NCBI RefSeq assembly: GCF_021602155.1
Contig: NZ_BQHY01000008.1
Span: 186,001 to 250,000, forward strand
Length of the DNA stretch: 64,000 nucleotides
Source: Pseudomonas parakoreensis
Lineage (GTDB): Bacteria; Pseudomonadota; Gammaproteobacteria; Pseudomonadales; Pseudomonadaceae
Direction of reading: 5' to 3'
A program made the translations under genes and the position numbers. Shown piece by piece: positions 8,025 through 17,603 of the stretch (within the stretch, counting starts at the first letter, position 1; every line of letters starts with the position of its first letter). The notes beneath the pieces are model-generated. The model was not told the origin of the DNA. It did not search any database and saw only the letters and a list, made by a program, of their open reading frames with translations.

Positions 8025-9026
8025 ATGACCAACCTTATTTACGCCCAGCCTGACCTCGGCCGTATTCAAGAAAGCCGCGAGGCAATTCGTTATCAAGCGC
8101 TCGTTGGCTCTGCCAACCTGTATATCAAAGCCTTGAGCGATGAGTTGATCGCTTTGAATGCCGCCGTCAGCGACCTTGATCTTACGGCCGCGAATATCTT
8201 CACTTCGGCAATTACAGCGCTGGAGACCGACGACCTGAACGAAAACCTGCAGGCACTGGCCAGCCTCAACGCCAGTGAACCGAGTGCTCAGGTTGAAAAA
8301 GCACGCCAGCAGTATTCGCACATCGTCACGCAACTGATCAAGCTATGCGCTGAACACATGACCAGGTTGCACGCTTCACTGCACAACGGTGTGTTCGGCG
8401 TGCAGAGCATCGCCATCAGCAACAATCGTTTCCGACTTGAAGAATTGGCTGCGGCCAAAATCAGTCTGACCCAAGAGTACGACGCCGAGAAAATCCCGCT
8501 GGCCGAATTGAAAGACGATGAAACCGTTCTGAATCTGGCCATTGCCGAGTTCGAAAAGCTGACATTCATTGATCGAATCAAGCCATTGCTTGAACAACTG
8601 AAGGCGATCATCGGCAACAAACCGACAACCCCTGAGGCGGCGGCGCTGGAGGCCGGACTGATTATCGCCAACAAGTTTCTCGACGAAGCCAACGAGCTGA
8701 TCAAATACAAGGATCTGATCAAGGCGCGTCAGATCATCCAGACGCGCCTTGCACAACGCGAGGAGCGCGTGGCGTCGCTGGCCAGGCAACTGCGCGACAA
8801 CGACGACAAGACCCGCCAGTTGAAAGATACCCAGAAGGTTGTGCCACACCAGCAAACCTATGTCAGTGAGGCCGGCAAACTGACGGCTGCGTTTTCCGCG
8901 TTTCTCGGTGCGGTCACGGCTGTGCCGAATGAAGACGTTCTGCGGCGTGGCGAACGATTGCTGGAACACAGCCAGTCCCTGCGCAATTACCTGATACCGC
9001 TGCAGGGACGCTGGTTACGCGGGTGA
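8025..9026 (+). CDS. Alpha-xenorhabdolysin-type binary toxin, subunit B (XaxB/YaxB-like)
   Basis: 333 residues, no signal peptide, helical and heptad-rich. An amphipathic/hydrophobic tip lies at about 175-217 (FIDRIKPLLEQLKAIIG and AAALEAGLIIANKF), where XaxB inserts into the membrane in the known pore. It starts at ATG 8025 with AGGAA 9 bases upstream, 30 bp after subunit A, so the two form an operon. Its 3' end lies 20 bp from the stop of the convergent Sel1 gene. No dedicated secretion or immunity gene is next to it; release is presumably by lysis or an unlinked system (inference). Confidence 0.75.
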   Translation: MTNLIYAQPDLGRIQESREAIRYQALVGSANLYIKALSDELIALNAAVSDLDLTAANIFTSAITALETDDLNENLQALASLNASEPSAQVEKARQQYSHIVTQLIKLCAEHMTRLHASLHNGVFGVQSIAISNNRFRLEELAAAKISLTQEYDAEKIPLAELKDDETVLNLAIAEFEKLTFIDRIKPLLEQLKAIIGNKPTTPEAAALEAGLIIANKFLDEANELIKYKDLIKARQIIQTRLAQREERVASLARQLRDNDDKTRQLKDTQKVVPHQQTYVSEAGKLTAAFSAFLGAVTAVPNEDVLRRGERLLEHSQSLRNYLIPLQGRWLRG

Positions 9027-9031
9027 TCGAA

Positions 9032-9070
9032 GGCGCCTGCCCTCGATTACTGATGGAGAGCAGGCGCCTC
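9032..9070. terminator. Inverted repeat between convergent genes
   Basis: AGGCGCCTGC (9032-9041) and GCAGGCGCCT (9061-9070) form a perfect 10-bp stem with a 19-base loop that spans the stop codon of the Sel1 gene and follows the xaxB stop. There is no T-run, so termination is uncertain. Confidence 0.4.
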
Positions 9071-9820
9071 GGCGTCAAGGGCCGCCAGACGCTGACGGTA
9101 CTCGGCGCCCATGGCGCGTATCTGCGGATGCGCGGATGCCAGCAGCGATTCGCCGCTGACGCGCAGGAACTTCACATTGCCGAGCCATAAAGCCTTGCGC
9201 AGCCATTGCAGCGCCTCTTCGATTCGCCCCGCTTGCGCCAGGATCGCGGCGTGACTGAACTGCCCGCGAAAATCCCCACCCTCGGCGGAGCGTCGATACC
9301 AGTCGTGTGCTGCTGGCAGATCCATCGGGCCTGCCCGCCCTTCCTCCAGATACCGTCCCAGCAGGTTCATTGACTTCGCATGACCCGCTTCAGCGGCGCG
9401 CCGATACAACGCCAATGCCTGACGCTGATCGACCATGACACCGCGCCCGGTCGCCAGCAGATTGGCGAGGTTGTACATCGCCCAATCCAGCCCCGCGTCA
9501 GCGGCGATTCGATAATGCTGCGCGGCAATCGCGGCATTCGCGACGCATCCCCAGCCATGCTCATGACAACGGCCCAGCATGTTGCGCGCCATCAAGTGCC
9601 CTTGCCTGGCGGCGATGGCGAACCAGCGCAGTGCCAACGTTTGATCCTGAGCAATGCCACGGCCATCGAGCAGGATCTGCCCGAGCAACGCCTGCGCTTC
9701 AACAATGCCCTGGCCGGCGGCGAGCAGAATCGCCTGCGCCGCACGCGCCGGACTTTCTTCGAGCATGGCGCTGAGCTGCGCAACGTCGAGCACTTCCTCG
9801 CGCCGAAGTTGAAAACTCAT
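9047..9820 (-). CDS. Sel1-repeat (TPR-like) protein
   Basis: 257-residue protein built of Sel1-like repeats of about 36 residues: A(L)xWFxxAAxxGxxxAxxxLGxxxxxGxG patterns are seen at least four times between residues 30 and 200 (e.g. [37 protein letters not shown]). Such repeats mediate protein-protein contacts; no catalytic motif or signal peptide is visible. Its ATG overlaps the TGA of piuC (ATGA), so the two are translationally coupled and probably share iron control. The same partner follows piuC in P. aeruginosa. The specific role is unknown. Confidence 0.85.
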   Translation of the reverse strand: MSFQLRREEVLDVAQLSAMLEESPARAAQAILLAAGQGIVEAQALLGQILLDGRGIAQDQTLALRWFAIAARQGHLMARNMLGRCHEHGWGCVANAAIAAQHYRIAADAGLDWAMYNLANLLATGRGVMVDQRQALALYRRAAEAGHAKSMNLLGRYLEEGRAGPMDLPAAHDWYRRSAEGGDFRGQFSHAAILAQAGRIEEALQWLRKALWLGNVKFLRVSGESLLASAHPQIRAMGAEYRQRLAALDAEAPALHQ

Positions 9821-10497
9821 ACGTCAACCCAGCGCCGCAGCAGGTTGTGATAGGTGCCGGTCAGGCGAATCAGCGACGGGTGATCAGGCATGTCCTGAGT
9901 GAGCTGCTGGATCGCCCCGTCCATCTCGAACAGCAAGGCGCGCTGGCTGTCTTCGCGCACCAGACTCTGCGTCCAGAAGAACGACGCATAACGCGCGCCA
10001 CGGCTGACGGCGTTGACCTTGTGCAGGCTGGTGCCGGGGTACAGCACCATGTCGCCGGCGGGCAGTTTCACCCGTTGCGTGCCAAAGGTGTCCTGAATCT
10101 CCAGTTCGCCGCCGTCGTAATCCTCGGGCTCACTGAAAAACAGCGTGGCCGACAGATCGGTGCGCACCCGCTCGATGCTGCCTTTGGGCTGACGCACGGC
10201 GTTGTCGATGTGAAAGTCGAAACTGCCGCCCGCCGTGTAGCAGTTGAGTAACGGCGGGAATACTTTGTGCGGCAGCGCAGCGGACATGAACTGCGGATTT
10301 TTCCACAGCCGCTCGAGCATCGCGGCACCGATTTCCTTGGCCAGCGGATGGCCTTCCGGCAGTTGCAGATTGTGCTTGGCCTTGGCCGACTGATAGCCGG
10401 CGGTGATTTTGCCATCGGCCCAATCCGCCTGCTCCAGCGCCTCGCGGATGCGCTGCACTTCTTCTTTGCCGAACAGGCCGGGGATGTGCAACAGCAT
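9817..10497 (-). CDS. piuC: Fe(II)/2-oxoglutarate dioxygenase PiuC (PKHD-type hydroxylase)
   Basis: 226-residue PKHD-type hydroxylase. The 2-His-1-Asp iron triad is visible: H96 and D98 in FHIDNA, and H159 in TSLHKV; R169 in SRGARYA is the expected 2-oxoglutarate ligand. PiuC is linked to iron-regulated siderophore uptake in Pseudomonas, but its substrate is not established. It is divergent from the piuA receptor gene across about 200 bp that contains a Fur-box-like sequence near its start, and is coupled downstream to the Sel1 gene. Confidence 0.92.
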   Translation of the reverse strand: MLLHIPGLFGKEEVQRIREALEQADWADGKITAGYQSAKAKHNLQLPEGHPLAKEIGAAMLERLWKNPQFMSAALPHKVFPPLLNCYTAGGSFDFHIDNAVRQPKGSIERVRTDLSATLFFSEPEDYDGGELEIQDTFGTQRVKLPAGDMVLYPGTSLHKVNAVSRGARYASFFWTQSLVREDSQRALLFEMDGAIQQLTQDMPDHPSLIRLTGTYHNLLRRWVDV

Positions 10498-10530
10498 GGC
10501 GATCGTACCTGATGGTAAAGGGGTGCCAAT

Positions 10531-10549
10531 GGTATTGATTCTTATTGGC
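10531..10549. promoter_or_regulatory. Candidate Fur box between piuC and piuA
   Basis: GGTATTGATTCTTATTGGC matches the 19-bp Fur consensus at 12 positions, including the central TGAT and TTATT cores. It lies 34 bp upstream of the piuC start codon and about 155 bp before piuA. A second AT-rich dyad (CAAT then ATTG around 10629-10644) lies nearer piuA. Iron repression of both genes is expected for this locus; the exact site is inferred. Confidence 0.55.
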
Positions 10550-10704
10550 TGTGTAAAACCCGCGTGACGGATGAACCGGTAAAAACCGTAAGGTTAAATT
10601 GTAAAGAATGTAAATTCGTCGCGAATAACAATGTTTCGCAATTGATACGAATACCTGTTTACCCTATATTCCGCGACCTCAAATCCTTGGGGAGGGGAAT
10701 AAAA

Positions 10705-13026
10705 ATGTCACGTCAACACGCACAATTGCCGGTCAGTTCACCACGCCTGCTCGCTTCGGCCATTGGTGTCGCCATCACCGCCGGTTCCGCTGGCCACATG
10801 GTCTTCGCCGCAGAAAAGACCGACAGCAAAGCCTCCGGCAATGCCATCGCCCTGGACGCTACCGCCATCACCGGCGAAGCGCAGGACTCGACGTCCTACC
10901 AGGTCGAAAAAGCCTCCTCGCCCAAGTACACCGCGCCGCTGGTCGATACCCCGCGCTCGGTCACCGTCATCCCGCAACAAGTGCTCAAAGACACCGGCGC
11001 CCTGAACATGCAGGACGCGCTGCGCACCGTGCCGGGCATCACCTTCGGTGCCGGTGAAGGCGGCAACCCGCAGGGTGACCGTCCGTTCATCCGCGGCTTC
11101 GACGCTCAAGGCGACACCTACCTCGACGGCGTGCGCGACACCGGTTCGCAGAGCCGCGAAATCTTCGCTGTGGAGAACATTGAAGTCAGCAAAGGCCCGA
11201 ACTCGGCCATCGGCGGTCGTGGCGCAGCCGGCGGCAGCATCAACCTGGTGAGCAAAAAAGCACACCTGGGCAACTCGTTCGACGGTGGTTTCACCTGGGG
11301 TTCCGACCAGACCCAGCGATACACCCTGGATGGCAACTACCAGTTCAGCGACACCGCTGCCGGCCGCCTGAACCTGATGAGCCACGAGAGCAATGTCGCC
11401 GGTCGCGACAAGGTCGACTACGACCGTTGGGGTATCGCGCCGTCCCTGGCGTTTGGTCTGGGCACCGACACCCGGGTCAACCTCGACTACTACCATCTGG
11501 AAAGCAACGACACCCCGGACTCGGGCATTCCTTACACCATTCCGGCCGGTGGTTCGGCGGCACGTACCAAGTCCAACCCCGACAAGCCGTACGCCGGTGG
11601 CGATCACAGCAATTTCTACGGTCTGGATCGGGACTTCCGCAAGGGCCGCACCGACACCGCGACTTTCGCCATCGAGCATGACCTGAGCGACTCGCTGACC
11701 ATCAAGAACACCCTGCGGCACGGCACCAGCATGCAGGATTACATCCTGACTCAGCCGGACGACAGCAAGGGCAACGTCAACAATGGCAGCGTCTGGCGCC
11801 GTGCCAACACGCGGGTCAGCAACACCGAGACCACCACCAATCAGACTGATCTGTTCGGCAATTTCTATGTCGCCGGTTTCAAGAACAGCTTCTCCACCGG
11901 TGTCGAATACACCCGCGAGGAAGGCCAGAAATCCTCGTACAACGTCAACACTGACACCACGCCGCGCACCAGCGCCGCGACCACCAATTGCACCCCGTCG
12001 ATGATTGGCGCATCGAGCGGCTACAACTGCACCTCGCTGTCGAATCCGAACCCTAACGATCCGTGGAACGGCGCGATCTCGCGCAACTACGCCGGCACCG
12101 ACACCAAGGCCAACACCTATGCGCTGTATTCGTTCGACACCCTGGAGTTGTCCGAGCAGTGGCTGGTGAACATGGGCCTGCGTTACGACCACTTCGATAC
12201 CGACTACAAGACCTACAACAAAGCAGGCACCACCACTTCCAAGGGTGATGACACCAGCGAGTTCGTCACCGGTCAGTTCGGCGTGGTCTACAAACCGGCA
12301 CCAAACGGCAGCATCTACGCCTCCTACGCAACCTCCGCGACGCCACCGGGCAACACCCTCGGCGAAGGCCAGGAAGGCAACCCGCTGGGCGGCACTCCGG
12401 ACCGCAATGGCAACCTGCTCAAGAGCGACATGGAGCCGGAAACCACCAAGAACTACGAAATCGGTACCAAGTGGGATCTGCTGAACGATCGCCTGTCGCT
12501 GACCGCTGACATCTTCCGCACCGAGAAAGAAAACGCTCGCGTACAAGTCGACACCACCTCGTACGAAAACGCCGGCAAGACCCGCGTGCAAGGTATCGAG
12601 CTGTCGGCCAGCGGCAAGATCACCGACAAGTGGCAAGTATTCGCTGGCTACGCCTACATGGACAGCGAACAGGTGGACGGTGGCGACCTGCCGGCCAACA
12701 AGGCCAACAACGGTAACGAGTTGCCGAACACGCCGAAAAACAGCGCCAGCCTGTGGACCACTTACCAAGTCACGCCGAAGCTGACCCTCGGTGGCGGCGC
12801 GTTCTACGTCGACGACGTCTACGGCAGCGTGGCCAACACCACGATGGTCGATTCCTATGTCCGTTACGACGCGATGGCCGCCTACAAGCTGAGCAAGAAC
12901 GTCGACCTGCAACTCAACGTGCAGAACCTGACCAACGAGGTCTACTACGACAAAGCCTTCTCGACCCACTTCGCCAACCAGGCGGCGGGCCGTACTGCAT
13001 TGTTGAGCACCAACTTCCACTTCTGA
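10705..13026 (+). CDS. piuA: TonB-dependent siderophore receptor PiuA
   Basis: 773-residue outer-membrane receptor. I chose ATG 10705, preceded by GGAGGGG, because a signal peptide follows with cleavage near VFAAEK (residue ~36); the frame extends to 10564 but without a ribosome site. The plug domain is seen (VDTPRSVTVIPQQVLKDTGA, then RPFIRGFDAQGDTYLDGVRD and EVSKGPNSAIGGRGAAGG), followed by the beta-barrel and the terminal phenylalanine (STNFHF). There is no N-terminal signalling domain. PiuA/Fiu-type receptors import catechol-type iron chelates and are known entry routes for siderophore-conjugated antibiotics in P. aeruginosa. The next gene is a reductase thought to act in the same uptake. 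Confidence 0.9.
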   Translation: MSRQHAQLPVSSPRLLASAIGVAITAGSAGHMVFAAEKTDSKASGNAIALDATAITGEAQDSTSYQVEKASSPKYTAPLVDTPRSVTVIPQQVLKDTGALNMQDALRTVPGITFGAGEGGNPQGDRPFIRGFDAQGDTYLDGVRDTGSQSREIFAVENIEVSKGPNSAIGGRGAAGGSINLVSKKAHLGNSFDGGFTWGSDQTQRYTLDGNYQFSDTAAGRLNLMSHESNVAGRDKVDYDRWGIAPSLAFGLGTDTRVNLDYYHLESNDTPDSGIPYTIPAGGSAARTKSNPDKPYAGGDHSNFYGLDRDFRKGRTDTATFAIEHDLSDSLTIKNTLRHGTSMQDYILTQPDDSKGNVNNGSVWRRANTRVSNTETTTNQTDLFGNFYVAGFKNSFSTGVEYTREEGQKSSYNVNTDTTPRTSAATTNCTPSMIGASSGYNCTSLSNPNPNDPWNGAISRNYAGTDTKANTYALYSFDTLELSEQWLVNMGLRYDHFDTDYKTYNKAGTTTSKGDDTSEFVTGQFGVVYKPAPNGSIYASYATSATPPGNTLGEGQEGNPLGGTPDRNGNLLKSDMEPETTKNYEIGTKWDLLNDRLSLTADIFRTEKENARVQVDTTSYENAGKTRVQGIELSASGKITDKWQVFAGYAYMDSEQVDGGDLPANKANNGNELPNTPKNSASLWTTYQVTPKLTLGGGAFYVDDVYGSVANTTMVDSYVRYDAMAAYKLSKNVDLQLNVQNLTNEVYYDKAFSTHFANQAAGRTALLSTNFHF

Positions 13027-13040
13027 CCGATGTGGAAACC

Positions 13041-13129
13041 TGTGGGAGCGAGCCTGCTCGCGAAAGCGGTGGGTCAGTCAAGTAGAGGCTGACTGACACG
13101 ACGTCTTCGCGAGCAGGCTCGCTCCCACA
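13041..13129. repeat. REPIN-like inverted pair, family B
   Basis: TGTGGGAGCGAGCCTGCTCG (from 13041) and its complement (to 13129) in inverted orientation, immediately after piuA. The same family recurs at 15.8 kb, after the next gene. Confidence 0.87.
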
Positions 13130-13149
13130 AGGTATGCGCCGCAAGGCTT

Positions 13150-13179
13150 GGCCCCGTTCATCGACTGAACGGGGCCTTT
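13150..13179 (+). terminator. Terminator-like hairpin after piuA
   Basis: GGCCCCGTTCA and TGAACGGGGCC form an 11-bp perfect stem with a 5-base loop, followed by TTTG. It separates piuA from the downstream reductase gene. Confidence 0.75.
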
Positions 13180-13261
13180 GTGCGTAATCAAAGAAGCTCT
13201 CGACAACCCACGGCATAATGCGCGCCGTGATGACAATTTTCGAACGGACAAGGCGAGCGAC

Positions 13262-15790
13262 GTGTTGAAGAAAACCCTGTTCCAGTTGCACTGGTTTTTC
13301 GGCATCACTGCCGGGCTGGTGCTGGCCCTGATGGGCATTACCGGTGCCGCCTACTCGTTCCAGGACGAAATCCTGCGGGCGCTGAACCCGTCGGTGTTGC
13401 AGGTGGAAAAACAGGTCGCTGGCGTCCTGCCCCCGGTCGAGCTGGTGGAACACATCGAAGCAAGCTCCGGCAAGAAAGTCGCGATGCTCTGGGTCGAAAC
13501 CGACAGCGGCAACGCCGCACGTGTCTACTTCACCCCGCCCAAAGGCGAACGTCGCGGCGAGATGCGCTACTTCGATCCGTACACCGGCGAGTTCATGGGC
13601 GACGCTGTGGGCCAGGACTTTTTCGGTCTGATGCTGCAACTGCACCGCTTTCTCGCCATGGGCGATACCGGGCGCAACATCACCGGCGCCTGCACCTTGA
13701 TCCTGGTGTTCTTCTGCCTCTCCGGGCTGTACCTGCGCTGGCCGCGCCAGTGGAACAGCTGGCGCGTGTGGCTGACCCTCGACTGGCAGAAAAAGGGCCG
13801 CAGCTTCAACTGGGATTTGCACTCGGTGGCCGGCACCTGGTGCCTGCTGGTGTATCTGCTGCTGGCGTTGACCGGGTTGTCCTGGTCGTACGAGTGGTAC
13901 AACAAAGGCCTGACCAGACTGCTTTCCGATGCGCCGCAAAACGAACGCATGCGCGGCGGTCGTGGCCCGGCGCCGGAAGGCCCGGCACCGACGGCCGACT
14001 ACGCGGCGATGTGGAGCAGCATCTATAGCGCTGCCGGCCCGGGCCTGTCGGCGTATAACATCCGCATGCCGCCAGTGGCCGGGCAACCGGCGACCGTGTT
14101 CTACCTGCTCGACAGCTCGCCGCATGATCGCGCGCTGAACCAGATCACCCTCGACCCGGCCACCGGCGTGGTCAAACGTGTCGACCGCTACGCCGACAAG
14201 AGCTTCAAAGCGCAGCTGTTGACCAGCATTTACGCGCTGCACGTCGGCAGCTATTTCGGTCTGGCCGGACGGATCATCGTCACCCTCGCGGCGGTGTGCA
14301 TGCCGCTGTTTTTCATCACCGGATGGCTGCTGTATCTGGACCGCCGGCGCAAGAAAAAACAGATTCAGGACGCACGCAAAGGTCTTCAGACTCCGGCCGG
14401 CGATGCACCGGCATGGTTGGTGGGTTTTGCCACTCAGAGTGGTTTTGCCGAACAACTGGCCTGGCAGACCGCCGGGCAATTACAGGCCGCCGGGTTGCCG
14501 GTGAAGGTGCAGCCGCTGGCGGACGTCAGCGCCGAGGATCTGCGCGAATCGAGCAATGCGTTGTTCGTGGTCAGCACGTTCGGCGACGGCGAAGCACCGG
14601 ACAGCGCGCGCGGTTTCGAACGCAAAGTGCTGCGCACCGCTGCCAGCTTCGACGGCCTGAACTATGCGGTGCTGGGCCTCGGCGATCGCCAGTACCCACA
14701 ATTCTGCGGCTTCGCCCGACGCCTGCATCAGTGGCTTGACGATCACGGCGGCAAGACCCTGTTCGCTCCGGTGGAAGTCGACAGCGGCGACCCGTACGCC
14801 CTGCGTCACTGGCAGACGCAGCTCGGCCTGATCACCGGGCAAGCGCCGGTCGACACCTGGCAAGCGCCGAGCTACGACAACTGGACGCTGGTCAGCCGCG
14901 AACTGATGAACCCCGACAGCAGCGGCGCGCCGATTTACCTGTTGGGCCTGAAGGCGCCGAGTACCAGCAGCTGGCTGGCCGGGGATCTGGTAGAGGTGCT
15001 GCCACGCAATTGCGCGTGGGCGGTCGAACATTTCCTCGACGGCCTCGGCATTCGCGGCGAAACCCGCGTGACGATCAACGGCCTGGAAGAGCCGCTGGAA
15101 GTCGCCCTCGCCTCGCGCCAACTGCCCGAGCATCGTGCGCATCTGGTTGGCTTGCATGCGCAAGCGCTGGTGGATGCGATGGTGCCGCTGGCGATGCGCG
15201 AGTACTCGATTGCCTCGATTGCCGCTGACGGTGTGCTGGAGTTGATCGTGCGCCAGGAGCAGCACAGCGATGGCAGCCTGGGCATCGGTTCCGGTTGGCT
15301 GACCGAGCATGCTCCGGTCGGCGGCAGCATCAGCCTGCGTGTACGTCGCAACAGTGGCTTCCACCTGCCAAACGAACCGGTGCCGATGATTCTGCTGGGC
15401 AACGGCACCGGCCTCGCCGGGCTGCGCAGCCTGCTCAAGGCACGCATCGCCGACGGTCAGCAGCGTCACTGGCTGCTGTTCGGCGAGCGCAATCGCGAGC
15501 ATGATTTCCTCTGCCGCGCGGAGCTGGAAGAGTGGTTGATCAATGGCGATCTGGCGCGACTCGATCTGGCGTTTTCACGGGATCAGGCGCAGAAGATTTA
15601 CGTGCAGGATCGCCTGCGTGAATCCGCTGATGAGCTGAAGAAGTGGCTGGCCGACGGTGCGGTGATCTACATCTGCGGCAGCCTTCAGGGCATGGCCGCC
15701 GGCGTCGATCAGGCACTCAACGACATCCTCGGCAGCGCCGAAGTCGAACGCCTGATCGAACAGGGCCGCTACCGCCGCGACGTGTACTGA
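13262..15790 (+). CDS. PepSY-TM / flavodoxin / FAD-NAD(P) reductase fusion (PiuB-like)
   Basis: 842-residue inner-membrane flavoreductase. N-terminal ~370 residues: PepSY-associated membrane domain with helices near residues 10-35, 145-170, 190-210 and 330-350 ([20 protein letters not shown] opens it). Then a flavodoxin domain ([28 protein letters not shown]) and a ferredoxin-reductase-type FAD/NAD(P) domain ([34 protein letters not shown]). It probably reduces ferric iron or a ferric chelate delivered by PiuA; this is inferred from context and from the P. aeruginosa neighbour of piuA. The start is GTG 13262 or the next codon, TTG 13265; both fit the AAGGCGAG upstream. Confidence 0.85.
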   Translation: MLKKTLFQLHWFFGITAGLVLALMGITGAAYSFQDEILRALNPSVLQVEKQVAGVLPPVELVEHIEASSGKKVAMLWVETDSGNAARVYFTPPKGERRGEMRYFDPYTGEFMGDAVGQDFFGLMLQLHRFLAMGDTGRNITGACTLILVFFCLSGLYLRWPRQWNSWRVWLTLDWQKKGRSFNWDLHSVAGTWCLLVYLLLALTGLSWSYEWYNKGLTRLLSDAPQNERMRGGRGPAPEGPAPTADYAAMWSSIYSAAGPGLSAYNIRMPPVAGQPATVFYLLDSSPHDRALNQITLDPATGVVKRVDRYADKSFKAQLLTSIYALHVGSYFGLAGRIIVTLAAVCMPLFFITGWLLYLDRRRKKKQIQDARKGLQTPAGDAPAWLVGFATQSGFAEQLAWQTAGQLQAAGLPVKVQPLADVSAEDLRESSNALFVVSTFGDGEAPDSARGFERKVLRTAASFDGLNYAVLGLGDRQYPQFCGFARRLHQWLDDHGGKTLFAPVEVDSGDPYALRHWQTQLGLITGQAPVDTWQAPSYDNWTLVSRELMNPDSSGAPIYLLGLKAPSTSSWLAGDLVEVLPRNCAWAVEHFLDGLGIRGETRVTINGLEEPLEVALASRQLPEHRAHLVGLHAQALVDAMVPLAMREYSIASIAADGVLELIVRQEQHSDGSLGIGSGWLTEHAPVGGSISLRVRRNSGFHLPNEPVPMILLGNGTGLAGLRSLLKARIADGQQRHWLLFGERNREHDFLCRAELEEWLINGDLARLDLAFSRDQAQKIYVQDRLRESADELKKWLADGAVIYICGSLQGMAAGVDQALNDILGSAEVERLIEQGRYRRDVY

Positions 15791-15806
15791 CACTACTCAT
15801 ACCCCA

Positions 15807-15897
15807 TGTGGGAGCGAGCTTGCTCGCGAAGGCGTCGTGCCAGTCGGCCTAATTGTCAACTGATCCACCGCTTTCGCGAGCAAGCTCGCTCCCACAA
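15807..15897. repeat. REPIN-like inverted pair, family B
   Basis: TGTGGGAGCGAGCTTGCTCG (from 15807) and its complement (to 15897), inverted, lie between the converging reductase and phosphatase genes. It differs by one base in the arm from the copy at 13041. Confidence 0.87.
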
Positions 15898-15919
15898 GGA
15901 AATTGCAGTGCCTGTGAAA

Positions 15920-17461
15920 TCAGACAGGCTGCAACTTCTGCTCGAAAACCGCCACCCCATTCAAATCCCGCAACACCACACTCATCTCCCCGCTCTGCCC
16001 TTCGATATTCACCTCGCCAAAAAACTGAAACCCGGCAAACGGTGAAGCGTTCTGCGTCGGTGGTGCTTTCTGGAACACCACCTCCGGGCCGAAGGTCTTG
16101 TCCAGCGGATTGGGCCCGAAACTGCCGGCATTCAGCGGCCCGGCGACAAACTCCCAGAACGGTTCGAAATCCTGAAACGCCGCGCGATCCGGGTGGTAAT
16201 GATGCGCCGCGCAGTAATGCACGTCCGCGGTCAGAAACACGAAATTGCGCACGTGCTGCGCCCGCAGAAAACCGAGCAGTTCGGCGACTTCCAGTTCACG
16301 CCCTTGCGCCGGGCCGGGATCACCGTTGGCCACCGCTTCCCAGCGTGCGACGCCCGGGCTGACCTCGCCGTCGGGCACGCCGAGGCCGATCGGCATGTCG
16401 GCGGCGATCACCTTCCACTGTGCCTTGGAGTGCTTCAAGCCGCGCTTGAGCCAGTCCAGTTGTTCACGTCCCAAAAACGGTTTGGCCGCGCCAAGGTTGT
16501 CGTCGTTGGCCCCGCGATAGCTGCGCATGTCGAGCACGAACACGTCGAGCATCGGCCCGTAGCTGAGCTTGCGATAAATCCGCCCGCCGCCATCGGCCGC
16601 CTGCAAACGCATCGGCGAATATTCCAGCCAGGCCTTGCGCGCACGGCCGACCAGGGTGTGGATATCTTTCTCTTGATAACGCTCGTCGAGCTGCTTGCCC
16701 GGCGACCAGTTGTTGACCACTTCGTGGTCGTCCCACTGCCAGATCTGCGGTACTTCGGCATTGAAGCGGCGGATGTTTTCATCCATCAGGTTGTAGCGGT
16801 AATTGCCGCGATAGTCGTCAAGGGTCTGCGCCACTTTGCTCTTGGCTTCGGTGGTGAGGTTGCGCCAGATCCGCCCGCCTTCGGTGGTCACTTGCGCCGG
16901 CACCGGGCCGTCGGCGTAGATGGTGTCGCCGCTGTGGATAAAGAAGTCCGGCAGGCGCAAGCGCATGGATTCGTAGATGCGCATGCCACCGATGTCCGGG
17001 TTGATGCCAAAGCCCTGGCCGACCGTGTCACCGCTCCAGACGAAACGGATGTTGCGTCGCGCCTTCGGTGCGCTGCGCAAATGGCCGAGCCACGGTTCGC
17101 TGGCGACGCCGGATTGCGCGTCCTTGAAATACACCCGATAGAAAATCGCCTGATCGGCGGGCAGCCCGGTCAGCTCAACCCGGGCGGTGAAGTCGGTGCG
17201 CGCATCGGCCAGTGGCGAGACGACACGGCGCGGGTGGCGAAACTGGCTGCGGGTGTCCCACTCGACCACCATCCGCGCCGGACGGTCGCTGCGGCTCCAG
17301 ATCATCGCGCGGTCGCCTTGCAGGTCGCCGGACTGCACGCCGTCGGTGAGTTGCGGCCGATCCTTGACCGACGCGATCACTGCCGGCGCCAGCCCCGGCA
17401 TCAGCAGCCCGGCACCGACAACCTGCATGACCCGTCGGCGACCAACGTTGAAATCGCTCAT
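15920..17461 (-). CDS. phoD: PhoD-like alkaline phosphatase/phosphodiesterase, Tat-exported
   Basis: 513-residue secreted phosphatase of the PhoD metallophosphatase family. A twin-arginine signal is seen at residues 8-13 (RRRVMQ) followed by a hydrophobic stretch (VVGAGLLMPGLAPAV), so it is exported folded with its metals. PhoD-type motifs include WSGDTVGQ, HSGDTIYADGP, QWDDHEVVNNW and LTADVHYCAAHHY. The family uses Fe/Ca to hydrolyse phosphomonoesters or diesters; regulation by phosphate starvation is common, but no clear Pho box was identified here. It stands alone between two REPIN pairs. Confidence 0.88.
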   Translation of the reverse strand: MSDFNVGRRRVMQVVGAGLLMPGLAPAVIASVKDRPQLTDGVQSGDLQGDRAMIWSRSDRPARMVVEWDTRSQFRHPRRVVSPLADARTDFTARVELTGLPADQAIFYRVYFKDAQSGVASEPWLGHLRSAPKARRNIRFVWSGDTVGQGFGINPDIGGMRIYESMRLRLPDFFIHSGDTIYADGPVPAQVTTEGGRIWRNLTTEAKSKVAQTLDDYRGNYRYNLMDENIRRFNAEVPQIWQWDDHEVVNNWSPGKQLDERYQEKDIHTLVGRARKAWLEYSPMRLQAADGGGRIYRKLSYGPMLDVFVLDMRSYRGANDDNLGAAKPFLGREQLDWLKRGLKHSKAQWKVIAADMPIGLGVPDGEVSPGVARWEAVANGDPGPAQGRELEVAELLGFLRAQHVRNFVFLTADVHYCAAHHYHPDRAAFQDFEPFWEFVAGPLNAGSFGPNPLDKTFGPEVVFQKAPPTQNASPFAGFQFFGEVNIEGQSGEMSVVLRDLNGVAVFEQKLQPV

Positions 17462-17524
17462 GCGTGTTCTCCCTGAAAAAAGGAAAACTTAAGCACGGGA
17501 TCATGAATCCGGCATGACACAAAC

Positions 17525-17599
17525 AAAGATCGCAGCCTGCGGCAGCTCCTACAGAGAACCTCGATCCCCTGTAGGAGCTGCCGAAGGCTGCGATCTTTT
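17525..17599. repeat. REPIN-like inverted pair, family A
   Basis: AAAGATCGCAGCCTGCGGCA (from 17525) and its near-complement ending at 17599, inverted; one arm has an A for C change. It lies between the divergently arranged phoD start and the fruA end. Confidence 0.85.
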
Positions 17600-17603
17600 G
17601 CCC

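Noticed and set aside
10564-10704. N-terminal extension of piuA by 47 codons
   Set aside because: No ribosome site there; the signal peptide and GGAGGGG place the start at 10705.
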